Of a stretch of DNA of 64,000 nucleotides, positions 1 through 11,888 are shown piece after piece; within the stretch, counting starts at the first letter, position 1, and every line of letters starts with the position of its first letter. The translations under genes were made by a program, and so were the position numbers. The DNA is taken from NCBI RefSeq assembly GCF_000801105.2, contig NC_079511.1, forward strand, positions 20,979,792 to 21,043,791, given 5' to 3'. Under the pieces are notes generated by a model. It ran no database searches. It was not told the DNA's origin and saw only the letters and a list, made by a program, of their open reading frames with translations. This stretch comes from Raphanus sativus. Lineage: Eukaryota; Streptophyta; Magnoliopsida; Brassicales; Brassicaceae.

Positions 1-940
1 TTTGGATGAGGATGTTGGCTCTCACTTCCTGTCGTGTTGAGGTAGATTTGAGATGGTTGAAACGGGAGAGTTCAAGATGGATGTCGACATTGTTGTACAG
101 AGGTGGCTCGAAAATCGTGGCACCGGTGGTTAGAGGTGACCAACAAGTCCGGTTAACTAGGATTTTTCTTTTGTTTCGGTTTTGTCCGGTTTAACTTTGT
201 TTTAAATTTAATCGTGTAATCAATCATTAGCCAATTCCTGGTTTGAGAATGTTTTTGTTCTATGGTTCCTTATAATTTAAGGAATGACAAGGAATTAGAC
301 GGAACAAAAATTCTCTATAAATGGTGTAATTTTTAAGGAATGAGTGGGAATGGATCATTCCCCTTAGTTCCCTATGTCACCAGTTTGAGCCTTGGTTTCT
401 TATTAATCATTCATTAGTTAAATAGTACATTATACCATTTTTATTATTTTAACTTTAATTTGAAAAAGACTTTTAATATCTACCAGTGGAATATTAGATA
501 TCACCTACATATTTAATGTATAAAAATATTGGTACATTTAAAAATATAATAGTCTTGGTTTTGTTATGGATTTGTTTTGAAAAATAATAGTTACAAACTC
601 AATACTAGCCAGCAAAGTGAGATAGTAGTTCAATAGATCGAATCATAACAATAAAATCTACATCAATAAGTTTTCAATATATTTTTGATAACAGCTAAAA
701 CTTGGTAACAAAATTGCCTCTAAACTTCTTTAACCTTTGAATAATATTTAATGTTGTTAAAATATTGTGTATAGTTTGGACACACAAATATGCCTTATAT
801 ATATGTAAAACCGTATACCATTTGTCTCACATAATTTCTCTATAGCTTTATTTATATTTAAAACACTTGTTCACATGCCTCCACTTAATATTTAATGTTT
901 TAAAAACATTTTGTATATTATTTTTCCACATCAATTTTTA
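1..940. other. AT-rich intergenic sequence, no gene recognised
   Basis: The first 200 bases are less AT-rich and hold a short open frame on the + strand that I do not recognise. It may be the tail of something lying to the left. The rest is AT-rich with no splice-bounded exon, RNA gene or clear repeat. Confidence 0.5.
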
Positions 941-1277
941 GTTCAGATTTAAATGTTTGAAAATATGAAACCAGGAATTCATAATATATTATTTATTTTT
1001 ATATTCCCTTATAATTATTAGATAACATATTTATTAAAAATAATACTAATTGAAAAACCAGAAAATATAAAAACTTAAATATTAAAAAAACAGAAATATA
1101 GTATGAAAATATTTTATTCACAAAATTCAAAAATGTGAATTTACGAGAATATTTCAAAATTATCATAAAACATGAAATAAACAAATATGATTAAGAAAAC
1201 ACAAATATGAAAATTTAAATTTCTAAAAATATAAAACAAAAATATATCCGCCTTTTGAAGGGCGAGTCAAACTCTAG
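941..1277 (+). mobile_element. 3' end of a Helitron-type element
   Basis: The segment ends CTAG followed by T at 1278. Just upstream (1249-1266) is a short GC-rich hairpin (CGCC...GGGCG) followed by GTCAAACTCTAG. A terminal hairpin about 10 bases before CTRR, with insertion before a T, is the Helitron 3' signature. The 5' end was not found, so the left limit is arbitrary. Two other elements here end the same way (4547 and 46767). Confidence 0.55.
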
Positions 1278-2092
1278 TCTTATATATTAAAAAAAGTTAT
1301 AACTTCTTTCATGTGTGATTTTTTTAATTTGGACCATCTTTTAATTTTTATTAAATATATTTTCTTAAGACTAATAATACATAGAATCTTTTAACTACTT
1401 TAGTCATAATATCTTTTGATATATTTTAATTTCAAATAGAAATATATATTTTAAAAATTCTAACAAATCTTTTAAAAAGATTTTAACAAGATCTTAATTT
1501 TCAAACATTATATGTAAGCATTTTCACTAATTTCGAAATTAGTTATGAAACATTATGAGATATTAATATATTTTATAAAATTAGAAAATATAAATGTAAT
1601 CTTATTTAATCTATTGTATAATCATAATCAAACATTCTAAGAGAAAATTATTATATCTAGCTAAATATGATAAATTATACTAAATTGTTAAATTTTTATA
1701 TTTTATTTTATTAAGTATTTATGTTCAAAATATAATATGTTGGTAACAGATTAACATTAGCAAACTATATAATACATGTATAAGAAGTTAACATATATTT
1801 CATTAAATCTAATAATATTATATATTTTAATCAAGATATATTTTCATTTGAAATATAAATATTTATTTTAAAAAATTTGTTGAAACATATTTTAACAATA
1901 TATTAATTTTCAAAAAGCTTATGTAAATATTTCAACAAATTTCGTAATTAGCAATGAACTGTTATTATACATTAACATATATTCAGTTATCATTTATAAA
2001 ATGAAAAAATAAAAAAAAAATCTCATTTTTATCTATTTTATAATAATAACTCATGTTAAAATAAAATTATTATTATAATAATTATTCTATTA
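1278..2092 (+). mobile_element. 5' part of a second Helitron-type element, directly abutting the first
   Basis: The sequence starts TCTTATATATTAAA, resembling the TC...TATTAA 5' terminus of Brassicaceae Helitrons, at the first base after the CTAG of the preceding element. The body is very AT-rich and non-coding. No hairpin-CTRR 3' end is visible before the LINE remnant begins near 2093, so the 3' end is lost or interrupted. Confidence 0.4.
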
Positions 2093-3355
2093 TCGTCCAG
2101 GGACACCTTTTGGAAATAAATCGGAGTGAAACATCCAAATTTGACGGCAAAGAGGTCTCGAAAGTATTGAACAAAAACGTTCTCCACTTCGATTGCATTT
2201 TTACCAGCTTCCAATGTTTATGCTTGACACTGATTATTCGGTTACGGGCTCTCCATTGTTTTATAATTGCATGGTGAAATTTTGTGTTTCTATCCTCATC
2301 TATATGCCATTTATCTATGCTTATTTTTTACAAAAAAAAATATTTTTCTTTTCTAAAAGCCGATATTAGCTGTCTCAAATCCTCCAATTCTTACAAGGTA
2401 GAATATTCATCATCTTAGGCAAGATCTATCTCATTTTTTCAATTCGTTGATTTGTAAAGCGGATTTTGTTGGATTATTCATTTTCCAAGTATTAATGTTA
2501 TTCCGAGATTAAGTAAAATTTTGATGAAAATACTGGATTGGAATTTCATCAAAAGGTCCCCAACCCGAGATTACCGCTCCTTTAAATCCTGAAAATTCCA
2601 TTAAAAGGTCCCCAACCCGAGATTGCCGCTTCTTTAAAGCCTGGCATTCCTATCCACCGTTTTCAAATCTGAAGTTTTTCCTTGACCTTTAATCACTAGA
2701 TTTGACCCGTCTAAACGCTATAATTGCAAAAATACAATTATGGATAAAAAGGGGGAGCCACTTTTCATTCACCACCGCTCTGTCTAATTTACATTTGACA
2801 TTTTCAGAACGTCTTCTTCCCACCCATGTGAATGATTTTTTTATGGAAAGTATAGCATCCCACAATTTTTCTAGCATGCTTTAAAAGGGGATAAAAGAGT
2901 TCTCTATCCTCTGCTTCCTTCCCTTTTCTCATAATTTCCAGTATTTTCATTAAAACCGCCGGTTATAAACTAAAAATTGCTCTTGTTAATACTCATCATC
3001 TGTGTGAGGCGCTTGCAAACATTTCCTCGGTTTCGAACAATCGGATCTCCATAGACAAATGTCATAAATTTTTGATGACCTTCAAGTGTATTCGATGTTA
3101 ATCATGTGTTGATCTAATATTAAATAAAAACTGGTAGATCATCCATATAAAATAGTGCTAGGACACCGCTCCGTCCACGAGGCTAAACGGTACAAACTTG
3201 ATTGTAACCATAAGCTATTTGCAAATTTTGCAGAACATGCCAATTATATTAAGTCTCTGAAAAGATTAGAAATCTAGGTAAGAAACAATAATACAATTCA
3301 TTATGTTCTTTTGTGAGATCGGCCCCCTTCCCTTGACAATTCCATGCCATTCAGC
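2093..3355 (-). pseudogene. Decayed L1-type LINE ORF2 (endonuclease and linker to RT)
   Basis: Reading the minus strand from about 3350 gives the typical start of a plant LINE ORF2 (MAWNCQGKGADLT), the first strand of the AP-endonuclease fold. Further on (2877-2689) the frame holds TWVGRR and CKLDRAVVNEKW, which match the end of the endonuclease domain before the conserved SDH. The linker region that precedes reverse transcriptase follows in broken frames down to about 2100. Stops and frameshifts are frequent, and the RT domain and ORF1 are absent. A 47-bp direct duplication (2555-2640) lies inside it. The family is clear; the ends are approximate. Confidence 0.75.
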
Positions 3356-3495
3356 TTAAAATCTCAATTTTTAAATATAGAAGTATACTGGATTTATTAG
3401 CACTAGAAAGACAACTACAGTAAAGAGTCGGAACAAACTACTCCAAGATGGTTGCTTATTTCCTTTTTTCTCTTTCTCTAGACCTTCTCCAAATA

Positions 3496-4108
3496 TCTAT
3501 CTTATTAAAGTAAAAGTACTTTAAGCTTTTGTTTGGTTATAGGGATATGAGTTTTTTAAAAAATTAAATTTTGTTTGGTAACAAAGATAGTAGAGAATTT
3601 TGTCTTTTCCTTATTTAAATGATAGATTTAAGTATTTAATGTCTTTTCCTAACTTAAATAATAGATTTCTTTAATAGAATGAATCTTAACCAAAATAAAT
3701 TTCCTTATAGATTTTTTGTTAACATTAAATATTTTTCAATATTAAAATAGTTGCCTTATAAATAGTTTCCGTATTGTAAACATTTTTTTTTCTTTTGATG
3801 ATATATAAATTTAACATTTCAACAAAAAAAAATATTATTCAATATTTATTAATAAAAATAATAAAATAAAAATCACACATCAAAATCAATTTATATATCA
3901 TATAAATAAAATATAAAATATTTTATTTATAAATTGTTAGTATAATACTTTTATAATATAAGTCAAATTAGTTATAAATATTAGATTTTTATTTGATACA
4001 TTGTGATATAATAGACGATTAAAATCACATAATATAATTATTTAAAGTAATGAATAAATTTTTTGTTTTAAAATGTTATACTAACAATTATGTAATACAT
4101 ATTAATTT

Positions 4109-4143
<35 letters not shown>

Positions 4144-4547
4144 GATATTATCATTAGAACAAAGAAAAAATTTGAAGTGAAAACAAATATTTATACGGCC
4201 ACGGATCAAATTAGAAATAAACAACAATGACGTAAGATTTTTTTTAACAAATTTATTTTAATTTCAAATATGTTTATATATTTTATTTATTTATAAATTA
4301 TTTTATTTTTTATTAATAATGCTAAGATTTTGGAATTAGAAAAAATTATGACTCATCTTTATATTATTTTAGTTAGGAATTTAAAATTTATATCAAAATA
4401 TTTTTTAAAACTTTTAATTTTTATTATAACTAAAAATGTTAACTTTCAATCTAAATTTATGTTTAAATATTACAAATATATCATTTATAAATAAAAAGCT
4501 AAAAACATAAAATAAATACCCGTCCGGTTGGGCGGGTCAAGATCTAG
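3496..4547 (+). mobile_element. Complete non-autonomous Helitron (1,052 bp)
   Basis: The element starts TCTATCTTATTAAAGT at 3496, preceded by A. It ends with a hairpin (CCCGTCC...GGGCGGG, 4519-4536) and TCAAGATCTAG at 4547, followed by T. Insertion between A and T with no target duplication is the Helitron rule. No coding sequence is present. The first 430 bp or so recur nearly identically at 44791-45222, which supports the 5' boundary independently. It contains an (AC)n(AT)n tract at 4109-4143. Confidence 0.8.
4109..4143. repeat. (AC)n(AT)n microsatellite
   Basis: About 6 AC units run into about 11 AT units inside the Helitron. The second copy of this family diverges before this point, so the tract cannot be compared there. 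Confidence 0.9.
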
Positions 4548-6070
4548 TTCAGCCTTATAACTCAAATCTTTAGGTTCACTATTTTGATCTCTGGAAATTC
4601 TCAACAAGCAAAAATCAGCTGACCGGATCATCTACACTCATAACTCTAAAAGACCACAAAAAAATTAGCGCTTGATATGAGAAAATTCTTGGTGTCTGGC
4701 TAGGGTTAGAAGCTCAATAACAAAGATATCCTGAAACTTGGCTAGAAATATTGAGTTTGGTTTGATAACTCCAGGAAGAAGGAAACAAAATGAGAACGGT
4801 AGTCACAGCAATTTTCGAGATTTACCAGATAACCTTGCATCATCAAATATCACATAAGTTACAAATAATTTATTACCATTTATAATAAAATTATATAATG
4901 ATCTACCATGTACTAAAAAATAGGTCAAGGTGGTCAATCCGGTAAACCGAACTGAAATAGAAAAAATATTTTGAATTTAGTAATACCGAATATACCAGAT
5001 GAATGTTATTTTTAAGAAAACGCGTTATATGTATATGATTTGATATAAAAACTGACTAACCCGAACAAACCAATCAACTTAAATATAATAGTATTATTAT
5101 ATTTAATTATATAAAATAATTAAGAATATATACATAATTTATTTTATTGATATGATCTTCATATATAAAATGTTGTTTTAGTAATTTAATATTTTATTAT
5201 AAATTAAAAAATATTATTCATTTATATTAAATTAAGTAAAACATAAATTTTACTTTTCTGTTGAAAAATATGTGTTTCAATATTTAGTTAATATTAATAT
5301 TATGGATTACTAATTGTTATTGTTTTATTCTATAAAAACTACTGTAATTATCAACTTACTAATTATTTTAATTAATAAAATAAAAAATAGGCTATTTAAA
5401 AATTGAAATATCTTCATGTTATATAAAATTTGATATCTAATCATATAAAATAAAATTCATAAAATATTTTAATAAATAAATAAATTAAATAAACCGAAAA
5501 TTGACGGTATATAACCTTAACCAAACCAAATTAAATATAGTTTTAATATGATATCTACATTTTTTATAAACCGAAATAATAAAAAATCAAAAAAACCAAA
5601 TCAAAACCAAACCGATATTCAGATCGAACACCAGGACTATACCATGGTAAATGTTACAGTCAGTTGGGCCATAGTAAAAGCTTATTGGGCTTCAACGATA
5701 GGCTTCAGAAGCTAGAATATTCGATGAGATCGAATTAAATATTATAGGAAATAAATCTTCTCACGTGTGGATCCTCACAAAAAAGGACAAATAATATTAA
5801 CTTTCTTTTTTCAGTTTGGCCTTCCGCTATGGCATCATATTCATCTAAACCACATTGTTCTCTCACATGAACCGTTCGATCTAAAGCCACGTCACCTATC
5901 CGCGTCAAATTCAGATTGAACGGTTCAGATTCAATTTCAAAGACGGTACTGCTTTGTGCAGTTGGTCGAAGCTCGTAACCTTATTTCTCTCTCTTCTTAA
6001 ATCCAAAAAAATCTCTCCAAGAAAATCGAAAATTTTCGGAAAAATCTCTACTTGTTTCCGGAAGAAGAAG
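4548..6070. other. Intergenic sequence and 5' region of the acidic-protein gene
   Basis: There is no coding sequence up to about 5900. The stretch 4900-5640 is AT-rich with scattered ACCGAA/AAACCGA words, common in Brassica repeats. The last 300 bases are the likely promoter and 5' leader of the + strand gene that follows, with a CACGTG G-box near 5763. An upstream in-frame ATG at 5954 opens a frame continuous with the gene, but the residues it would add are basic and unlike the acidic protein, so I treat this part as leader. Confidence 0.5.
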
Positions 6071-6361
6071 ATGACGGGAGTTGATGATGGTAAGGAGTTC
6101 AAGGATGAAACCGTGATTCTCAGCGACGACGATAGTGAAGTGGAAGAAGTTAAAGACGGAGGAGAAGAAGGTTCCGACGAGGAACCAGAAGTCGATGGAA
6201 GTGAAGGTGACGACGATGATGATGATGATGATGAGGAAGATGACGACGACGATGTCCAGGTTTTGCAGTCCTTAGGTGGGCCTCCGGTACAGTCGGCTGA
6301 AGATGAAGATGAGGAAGGAGAGGAAGACGGAAACGGAGACGACGGCGACGACGATGATGAT

Positions 6362-6393
<32 letters not shown>

Positions 6394-7138
6394 AGACGGT
6401 GAAGATGAGGTATGATTCTGAGAGAAATCGATTTTGTTTCTATAAATTGTAGATCTAGGGTTTTCTGCTGCTATTTAGCTTTGTAGAAGTCTGAATCTTT
6501 GAAGAAAGTCTGGATCTGTTTTAACCTAAACACTTCCTTACTGTAACTAGAAACTGTTCTGTTTTTTTTTTGACTCTTCCTCCAAATTAAAGAAGTTACG
6601 ACTTTTGTTTCTTTAAATAATACTTTCTGACAGTCTTTGTCTTCTGTTGTAAAGAACAGAGTAAGCTCTCTTACTCAGTCTCTGTCTCTGATTGAAACTC
6701 AAAACCTTTAGGATTCGTGAAGCAATTATATTAGAGAAAGATTATATCTTTTATACCCTTTTTGGTCCTTGTCTTAAAAGCGATTCTTGGAAAAAGTGGT
6801 CTATTGAGTCTTTTGTTTGATTACTAGAACTTGGGGGTTTTAACAATGAAACTGAAAAGTAACTTATGTTCTGTCATGTGTGAATTGTATAGGAGGATCT
6901 TGGGACAGAATACCTAGTCAGGCCAGTTGGTCGGGCTGAAGATGAAGAGGACGCAAGTGATTTTGAGCCGGAAGAGAACGGTGTTGAGGAAGACCTTGAC
7001 GAAGGTGAAGACGACGAGAATGATGACTCGGGTGCTGGAAAATCTGAGGCTCCTCCCAAAAGGAAGAGAGGAGCTGCTGATGAAGAGGAAGAGGAGGATA
7101 GTGATGATGGAGATGATGCAAGACCTCCAAAGAGGTAG
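6071..7138 (+). CDS. Acidic Asp/Glu-rich nuclear protein, annotated 'nucleolin-like' in Arabidopsis (At1g47970 type)
   Basis: Two exons: 6071-6409 and 6893-7138, with a GT-AG intron in phase 0, giving 194 residues. The ATG at 6071 is chosen because the acidic protein starts there (MTGVDDGKEFKDE). Residues 20-113 are mostly Asp and Glu, with two long Asp runs encoded by GAT/GAC repeats (about 6208-6250 and 6350-6395). Exon 2 continues acidic and carries a basic PPKRKRG patch, likely a nuclear localisation signal, and ends PPKR. There is no RNA-recognition motif, so the name 'nucleolin' refers only to the acidic character. Such proteins are expected to bind histones or basic nuclear partners, but no function can be read from sequence. 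It lies next to the desiccation-related gene, as in Arabidopsis. Confidence 0.85.
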
Positions 7139-7503
7139 TTTTCAAGGAATTATAACAACAGCACGGTTCAAACAAACAGAAAGAGAGCTTTATGGTTTTT
7201 TTCCTTTTTAAGTTTGGAGTCGTGAGATTTGAATCATTGGTTGGGGTTCATGTAAGTTTATTATGGATCAAGAAGTAGGGCTTTTTATTTTTCATTTTAT
7301 GCAGATGTTTTCTCTTTTCTAGTGAGTCAATAACCAATGTTTCTTGAACGATTTGCTGTCTAATGCTTTTTCTTTATTAGAGTTTTCTGTATCTTTTTAT
7401 ATATCGTGCAACGAGAGTAGTGTTAAGTTTTTTGGACATATTTCTAGGTTGAACACAATTCAACTATATCAATCTATTTCTCCCTAATCATAGAGTTCAA
7501 AAT

Positions 7504-7612
7504 TGTTTCCCCACAGACGAAGAAGATGTATGAACTGAAAAAGATGTATGAACTAAAATATAAAATGAACATGAAAAAGATGTATGAACTCAAATATAAA
7601 ATGAACATAACG
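7504..7612. repeat. Tandem repeat of about 36 bp
   Basis: AAAAGATGTATGAACT followed by an AAATATAAAATGAACAT segment occurs twice, with a partial third copy in front. It lies downstream of the acidic-protein gene and has no coding potential. Confidence 0.8.
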
Positions 7613-7647
7613 CTGTTTATTGTTGGTTAACTAGCCTAGGATTAAAA

Positions 7648-7692
7648 TGTTAACCAATGGTTAACCGAGTTAACCAATGGTTAACCGAGTTA
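7648..7692. repeat. 21-bp direct repeat
   Basis: The unit GTTAACCAATGGTTAACCGA is repeated twice in tandem. Each unit is itself partly palindromic (GGTTAACC). Confidence 0.8.
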
Positions 7693-9395
7693 ATACCAAA
7701 TGATCCCATTAGAATCCTAACAACCCGATTAGAAAAAGTAAACAGTTTTAGTCCATGTTTTAAAATGCGTCCGCGTTGAGCGTTTACGTGGCGGATAAAT
7801 GTGAATCGGTTCTTCACCGTGGCGCTTTGTACTAAATCGCTCAAAAACCCGGATTTTAAAATTTATAAATTTCAAATCATAAACTAGACTGAATGTGGGT
7901 AATAGTAGGTAAAAGTACAAAGAAATCGAGTTAAAACAGCCCAAAATCATGGAGAAAAAAGAATAAAAGCGGAAGAGAGAGTTTCAGATCAATAAAATTG
8001 GGAAAGAAGATGAGGATATTTAAGTCATTTCGACTTCATTTAAGAAAAAAAAATATCTTGAAAAAATGCATAGACTAATGTTTAGATTCGTAGCTTCAGA
8101 AAAATATGGGAACACAAAAACCACTAGACTACGATGCACTTTTGGTTTAGATACACAGAAAATAACAATATATAATATAATCATATAAAATTAATCCCCG
8201 ATTAATCTTTGATTACTCTCCGATTTTCTTTCAACTCACTAGGCCTGGACCTTCCGTACGCGTTATGCCTAGCGCAATCTCGAACATGGGTTTTAGGAAA
8301 CCAATTAACTCAAAATAAAATCAAAATCCATAAAGCCCCAATCTCTATATCTCTCTTGCAATACAACCGAGCACCATTGAAGTCGAAGATTGAGAAACGT
8401 CGTCCCTGGTCTGGTGGTTGTAGCCGTCGAAACTAAAAGAAAAAAAGGAATTCAACACTCTTCTTCTTCATTTATTGTTTCTGGTTCCGATTGCATACAT
8501 TAACAATCATGTTCATCATCTTATTTTTTTCCAGAAATTAATAATGGAATTGTGGGTTGATGTACCTGTTGATTGGAATGATGGGGAAGATTTTAGGATT
8601 CCAAAATGAGAAAATTGATATGGGGAAAATTAATAGTGGTTCGGGTTGGGTTTTATTCGCTTTTTAGTCGGATCTTCGTCTGGATCAGGTTGTACGAATA
8701 TCTGGGGTTTAATATATGTTAACTTTATAAACCATGAAAACAAAGCTCAATCTTTGTTTGTGGGGAAACGAGTTTCAAACTCTATAATTGGGGGGAAATA
8801 TGTTGATATAGTTGAATTGTGTTCAATTAGGACGAAGGTGGAAGTTTGTGTGGATCTGTTACTATATGATAGTTATGGTGTGGAATAGGTCGTCGATCCT
8901 AAGTGTTTTTTGCAGGTTTGGCTTGAGACATTGTGGTTCTTGTAGTAATCAAGTTTGGGATAAAACAAAATGATCTGAATCAAATCAACATACTATGACT
9001 GACAATAAATATCGCCCAAACACAGAGAGCTATTTTAGCTTAAACACCAACTGCCTAGACTATACGATTGGTTTGAAAGTTCTTTTACAAAAACCGACCT
9101 TGTATCAAAGGTGATTTTTCAAAGAAATTGCAAAAATGTTTAAAGTCGAAAAACGCCCAAAGAGGTCCAAAACGCGGCTAAAAGCCCACTTGCGATTTTA
9201 GACGAGATTGAGTCCAATATTACTATGACGGTTTATCTCTTATTCGCATGAGAAGATAAATGTCAAAGTTTCCGAAGATAAACGTGAAGTTTGGAGGATA
9301 ATCATAAGATCGAGGAAAAATGGAATATTTTTGTTTCCAGGATTTGTTTTCGCCGGACCATGGACCATGCTATAAATCTCAATATAATATAATTA

Positions 9396-9900
9396 CTAGA
9401 CCTTGATCCGCCCGACCGCGCGAGTATTAGTTTTATCTTTTAAAAATCTAGTTAAATTTATTATGATTTTAGTTGTGTTTACGATGTGTAAGTTTATTGA
9501 TATTGATTATTTAAAAAATTGGACCAGTTCAATCTTAACTTCTTTTCTTAGCAGAATCCGGATTGTTTCAAATGAAATTAATATTAATGAAAAAAAACTT
9601 ACTTAATTTAATATAAAATAACGTTCTAGTAAAATTATTCTTTAGATATCTTTATGAAACTGGTTATTGAAACAATGCTAACTTAATTTAATAGAAAATA
9701 AAAAAATTATTTGGCAGTTTAAATATTTTAGTGTTTTAGTCCTCGACCCAAACCCGTGGTCAGACCAGTAAATTGGGTGACTCGTAAGTATTCCGGTTAG
9801 GATTTAACAAAATAATTCATTAATTAAAAACATGATAAAATTTGTAAAAATTCAAAAAATCGCATCAACCTCACCGGCACCGGTAAACCCTATAAAATTG
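9396..9900 (-). mobile_element. 3' end of a minus-strand Helitron-type element
   Basis: On the minus strand the sequence ends ATCAAGGTCTAG at 9396 followed by T (A on the + strand at 9395). A GC-rich block (CGCGCGGTCGGGCGG) lies about 10 bases upstream, as in the other Helitron 3' ends here, although its hairpin is imperfect. The 5' end, which should lie to the right, was not located, so the right limit is arbitrary. Confidence 0.45.
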
Positions 9901-9959
9901 ACAATATTTCTAAAACATTTTGATTAAACTTTTCATACAATATTTAGTATTACAAAAAT

Positions 9960-10300
9960 AAAATGTGTATTTTAACATATAAATTTTTATAAAATTTATT
10001 TAATTTTAATAGCATGTATGATTAGATAAAAATTTCATAAATATATTTTAGAATACAAATATGATAATATATTTACATAGGCTGCTCTTCTTAATTTTAC
10101 TTTTAGTTATTTACATTTAATAGTATATATAATTAAATAAGACATCATATATTGATGATATCTTTAACATTAGTTATTTTATAAAAGTTATTTACTTTTA
10201 ATAGTATATATAATTAAATAAAAATTACATAAATATAATTTTAGAAAAATAAATATAATAATATCTTTATGTAGGCTTCTTTTATTAATTTTAATTTTTA
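9960..10300. repeat. Degenerate direct repeats in AT-rich sequence
   Basis: The word TTAATAGTATATATAATTAAATA occurs near 10115 and 10198, with a diverged copy near 10007. Similar flanks (TAATAATATMTTTA...TAGGCT) lie between copies. The repeat spacing is roughly 90-110 bp. The tract probably belongs to the Helitron or to an older element. Confidence 0.55.
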
Positions 10301-10611
10301 GTGATTTAAAATTAAAATATGATAACTTTTTTTGTAATTCATTTTACGTTGATCAAAGTTTATGTTTAATTCGTCTTTTACTTGATAAATATTTTATGTG
10401 TTTAATAAAATAAACCCGTCAAAAACTATAACATAAAATATGAACTATAACTAAATCTATCAAATAATTAAATAATATTAAATATTAATGGAAGCATCAA
10501 ACTAAATAATATTGCTATTGATAGCCAGTAATATTATCATGCGAAAAATAATAAATTCAATAAAATTCAAAAAATACATAAATTTACTTTCATATTTACT
10601 GAGAATCTATC

Positions 10612-10780
10612 TTTTATTATAACTATAGTATTTAAGGTAACTCGTATATATAAATGTTTAATGTTCCAACAATTTTTATTTTTTTAGTTTAATTTTTTAT
10701 TATAACTATAGTTATTTAAGATAACTCGTATATATAAATGTTTAATGTTCCAACAATTTTTATTTTTAGTTTAAGATAGA
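10612..10780. repeat. Tandem duplication of about 82 bp
   Basis: Two near-identical adjacent copies share TTATTATAACTATAGT and TAAATGTTTAATGTTCCAAC. The few differences between copies suggest a recent local duplication. Confidence 0.85.
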
Positions 10781-11190
10781 TTTTTTAGACATGTATTTAT
10801 TAATCTATAAAAGACAAATAAAATTAAAGAATAAGATCATTTATTATCAGTGGTATAGAAGTGTAAATAACATTAAAATCTAAGAGGTATTTTTATTGGT
10901 ATTTATCTTTTGATAATGTAGATATTTTCAGTGTAAAAAAACGCTGTTTAAATTTACAGTATTCAGATTTTTTTTTTAACTATTTCCGATGTTATTTGTT
11001 GCTCGATAATTAATTTCAAACAACTACTGTATACTTTTTAGATCTTTTCTTTTTGCACTGTGGAAATATCTCCATAGGATTTATTACATTAACATGAAAA
11101 TTATTTTTCTCTATAAACCGAAAAAGCTAACAACTACAAAGGAAGTTAAACTCCAACTAACACTAAACCTCATTTTCAACAACATCATTA

Positions 11191-11842
11191 CTAAGCCAAA
11201 TAAGACTTAGCAATTTCTCCATCAGCTCCTTTAGGGTAAAATCCACCGGGCACCCTTTCATTTCCACTTCCATACACAATCCGCAGAATTTCCTCCGGAG
11301 TTCGATCAAACGCAAGCGATAACTCGTCACCAACCAATACATTCCCGGCCACATGTCCCTCCGCACCCATGGCTTTAGGCACTACTAACCCCTCATCTTT
11401 CACACCCATTTTCCCCAATTTGTTCCTTAGACACGAGATCCTATCAGTGAAAGCCGCAACCGTGATACCATAAGGATGAACTATATGTGTCGCCCTCGCA
11501 TATAGCATTGTTCTTATCACAGCGTCCTGACCTGATTCTACTCCTAAAAGTCCTGCTACTAACTGAAAACGTTTGCGTAGTTAACATTTTGTATATAATG
11601 AAATAAAAATTCATCCAGAACACTATGTTTATCAAACGATTTTTGTCATTATATGAAACCTTAGACATAGATAATGCCAAATTTTATGGGATTTCTTTAA
11701 TCTACAAAATAAATGAAATTTCTTCTAAAACACATTGATGTAACGAAATGTATTATAGGATTATAAACTAGAGTTCCATAATCCATCTTTTCTCATTTTT
11801 GATTTTTAATATACACAGCCTAATTTTCTGGTTATAAGATGA

Positions 11843-11888
<46 letters not shown>

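Larger units (their letters stand above)
7139..9395. other. 3' UTR and intergenic sequence with possible decayed gene
   Basis: The first 250 bases are probably the 3' UTR of the acidic-protein gene. From 8200 to 8940 base composition is closer to coding. There are two short + strand frames (8209-8436, 8646-8888) and a candidate ATG at 8543, but none matches a family I know and no consistent exon chain emerges. Words such as GCGTCCGCG and AAACGCGGC near 7770 and 9175 suggest a degenerate DNA transposon, without clear termini. Confidence 0.4.

Noticed and set aside
6874..7175. Ser-rich and His/Leu-rich minus-strand frames
   Set aside because: They are antisense readings of the acidic exon 2.
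7648..7692. CRISPR-like short repeats
   Set aside because: The units are adjacent with no spacers, and the genome is eukaryotic.
8209..8888. Two + strand frames of 75 and 80 codons as a novel gene
   Set aside because: There is no family resemblance, no consistent splice sites and no promoter signal; kept only as a possible decayed gene in the intergenic entry.
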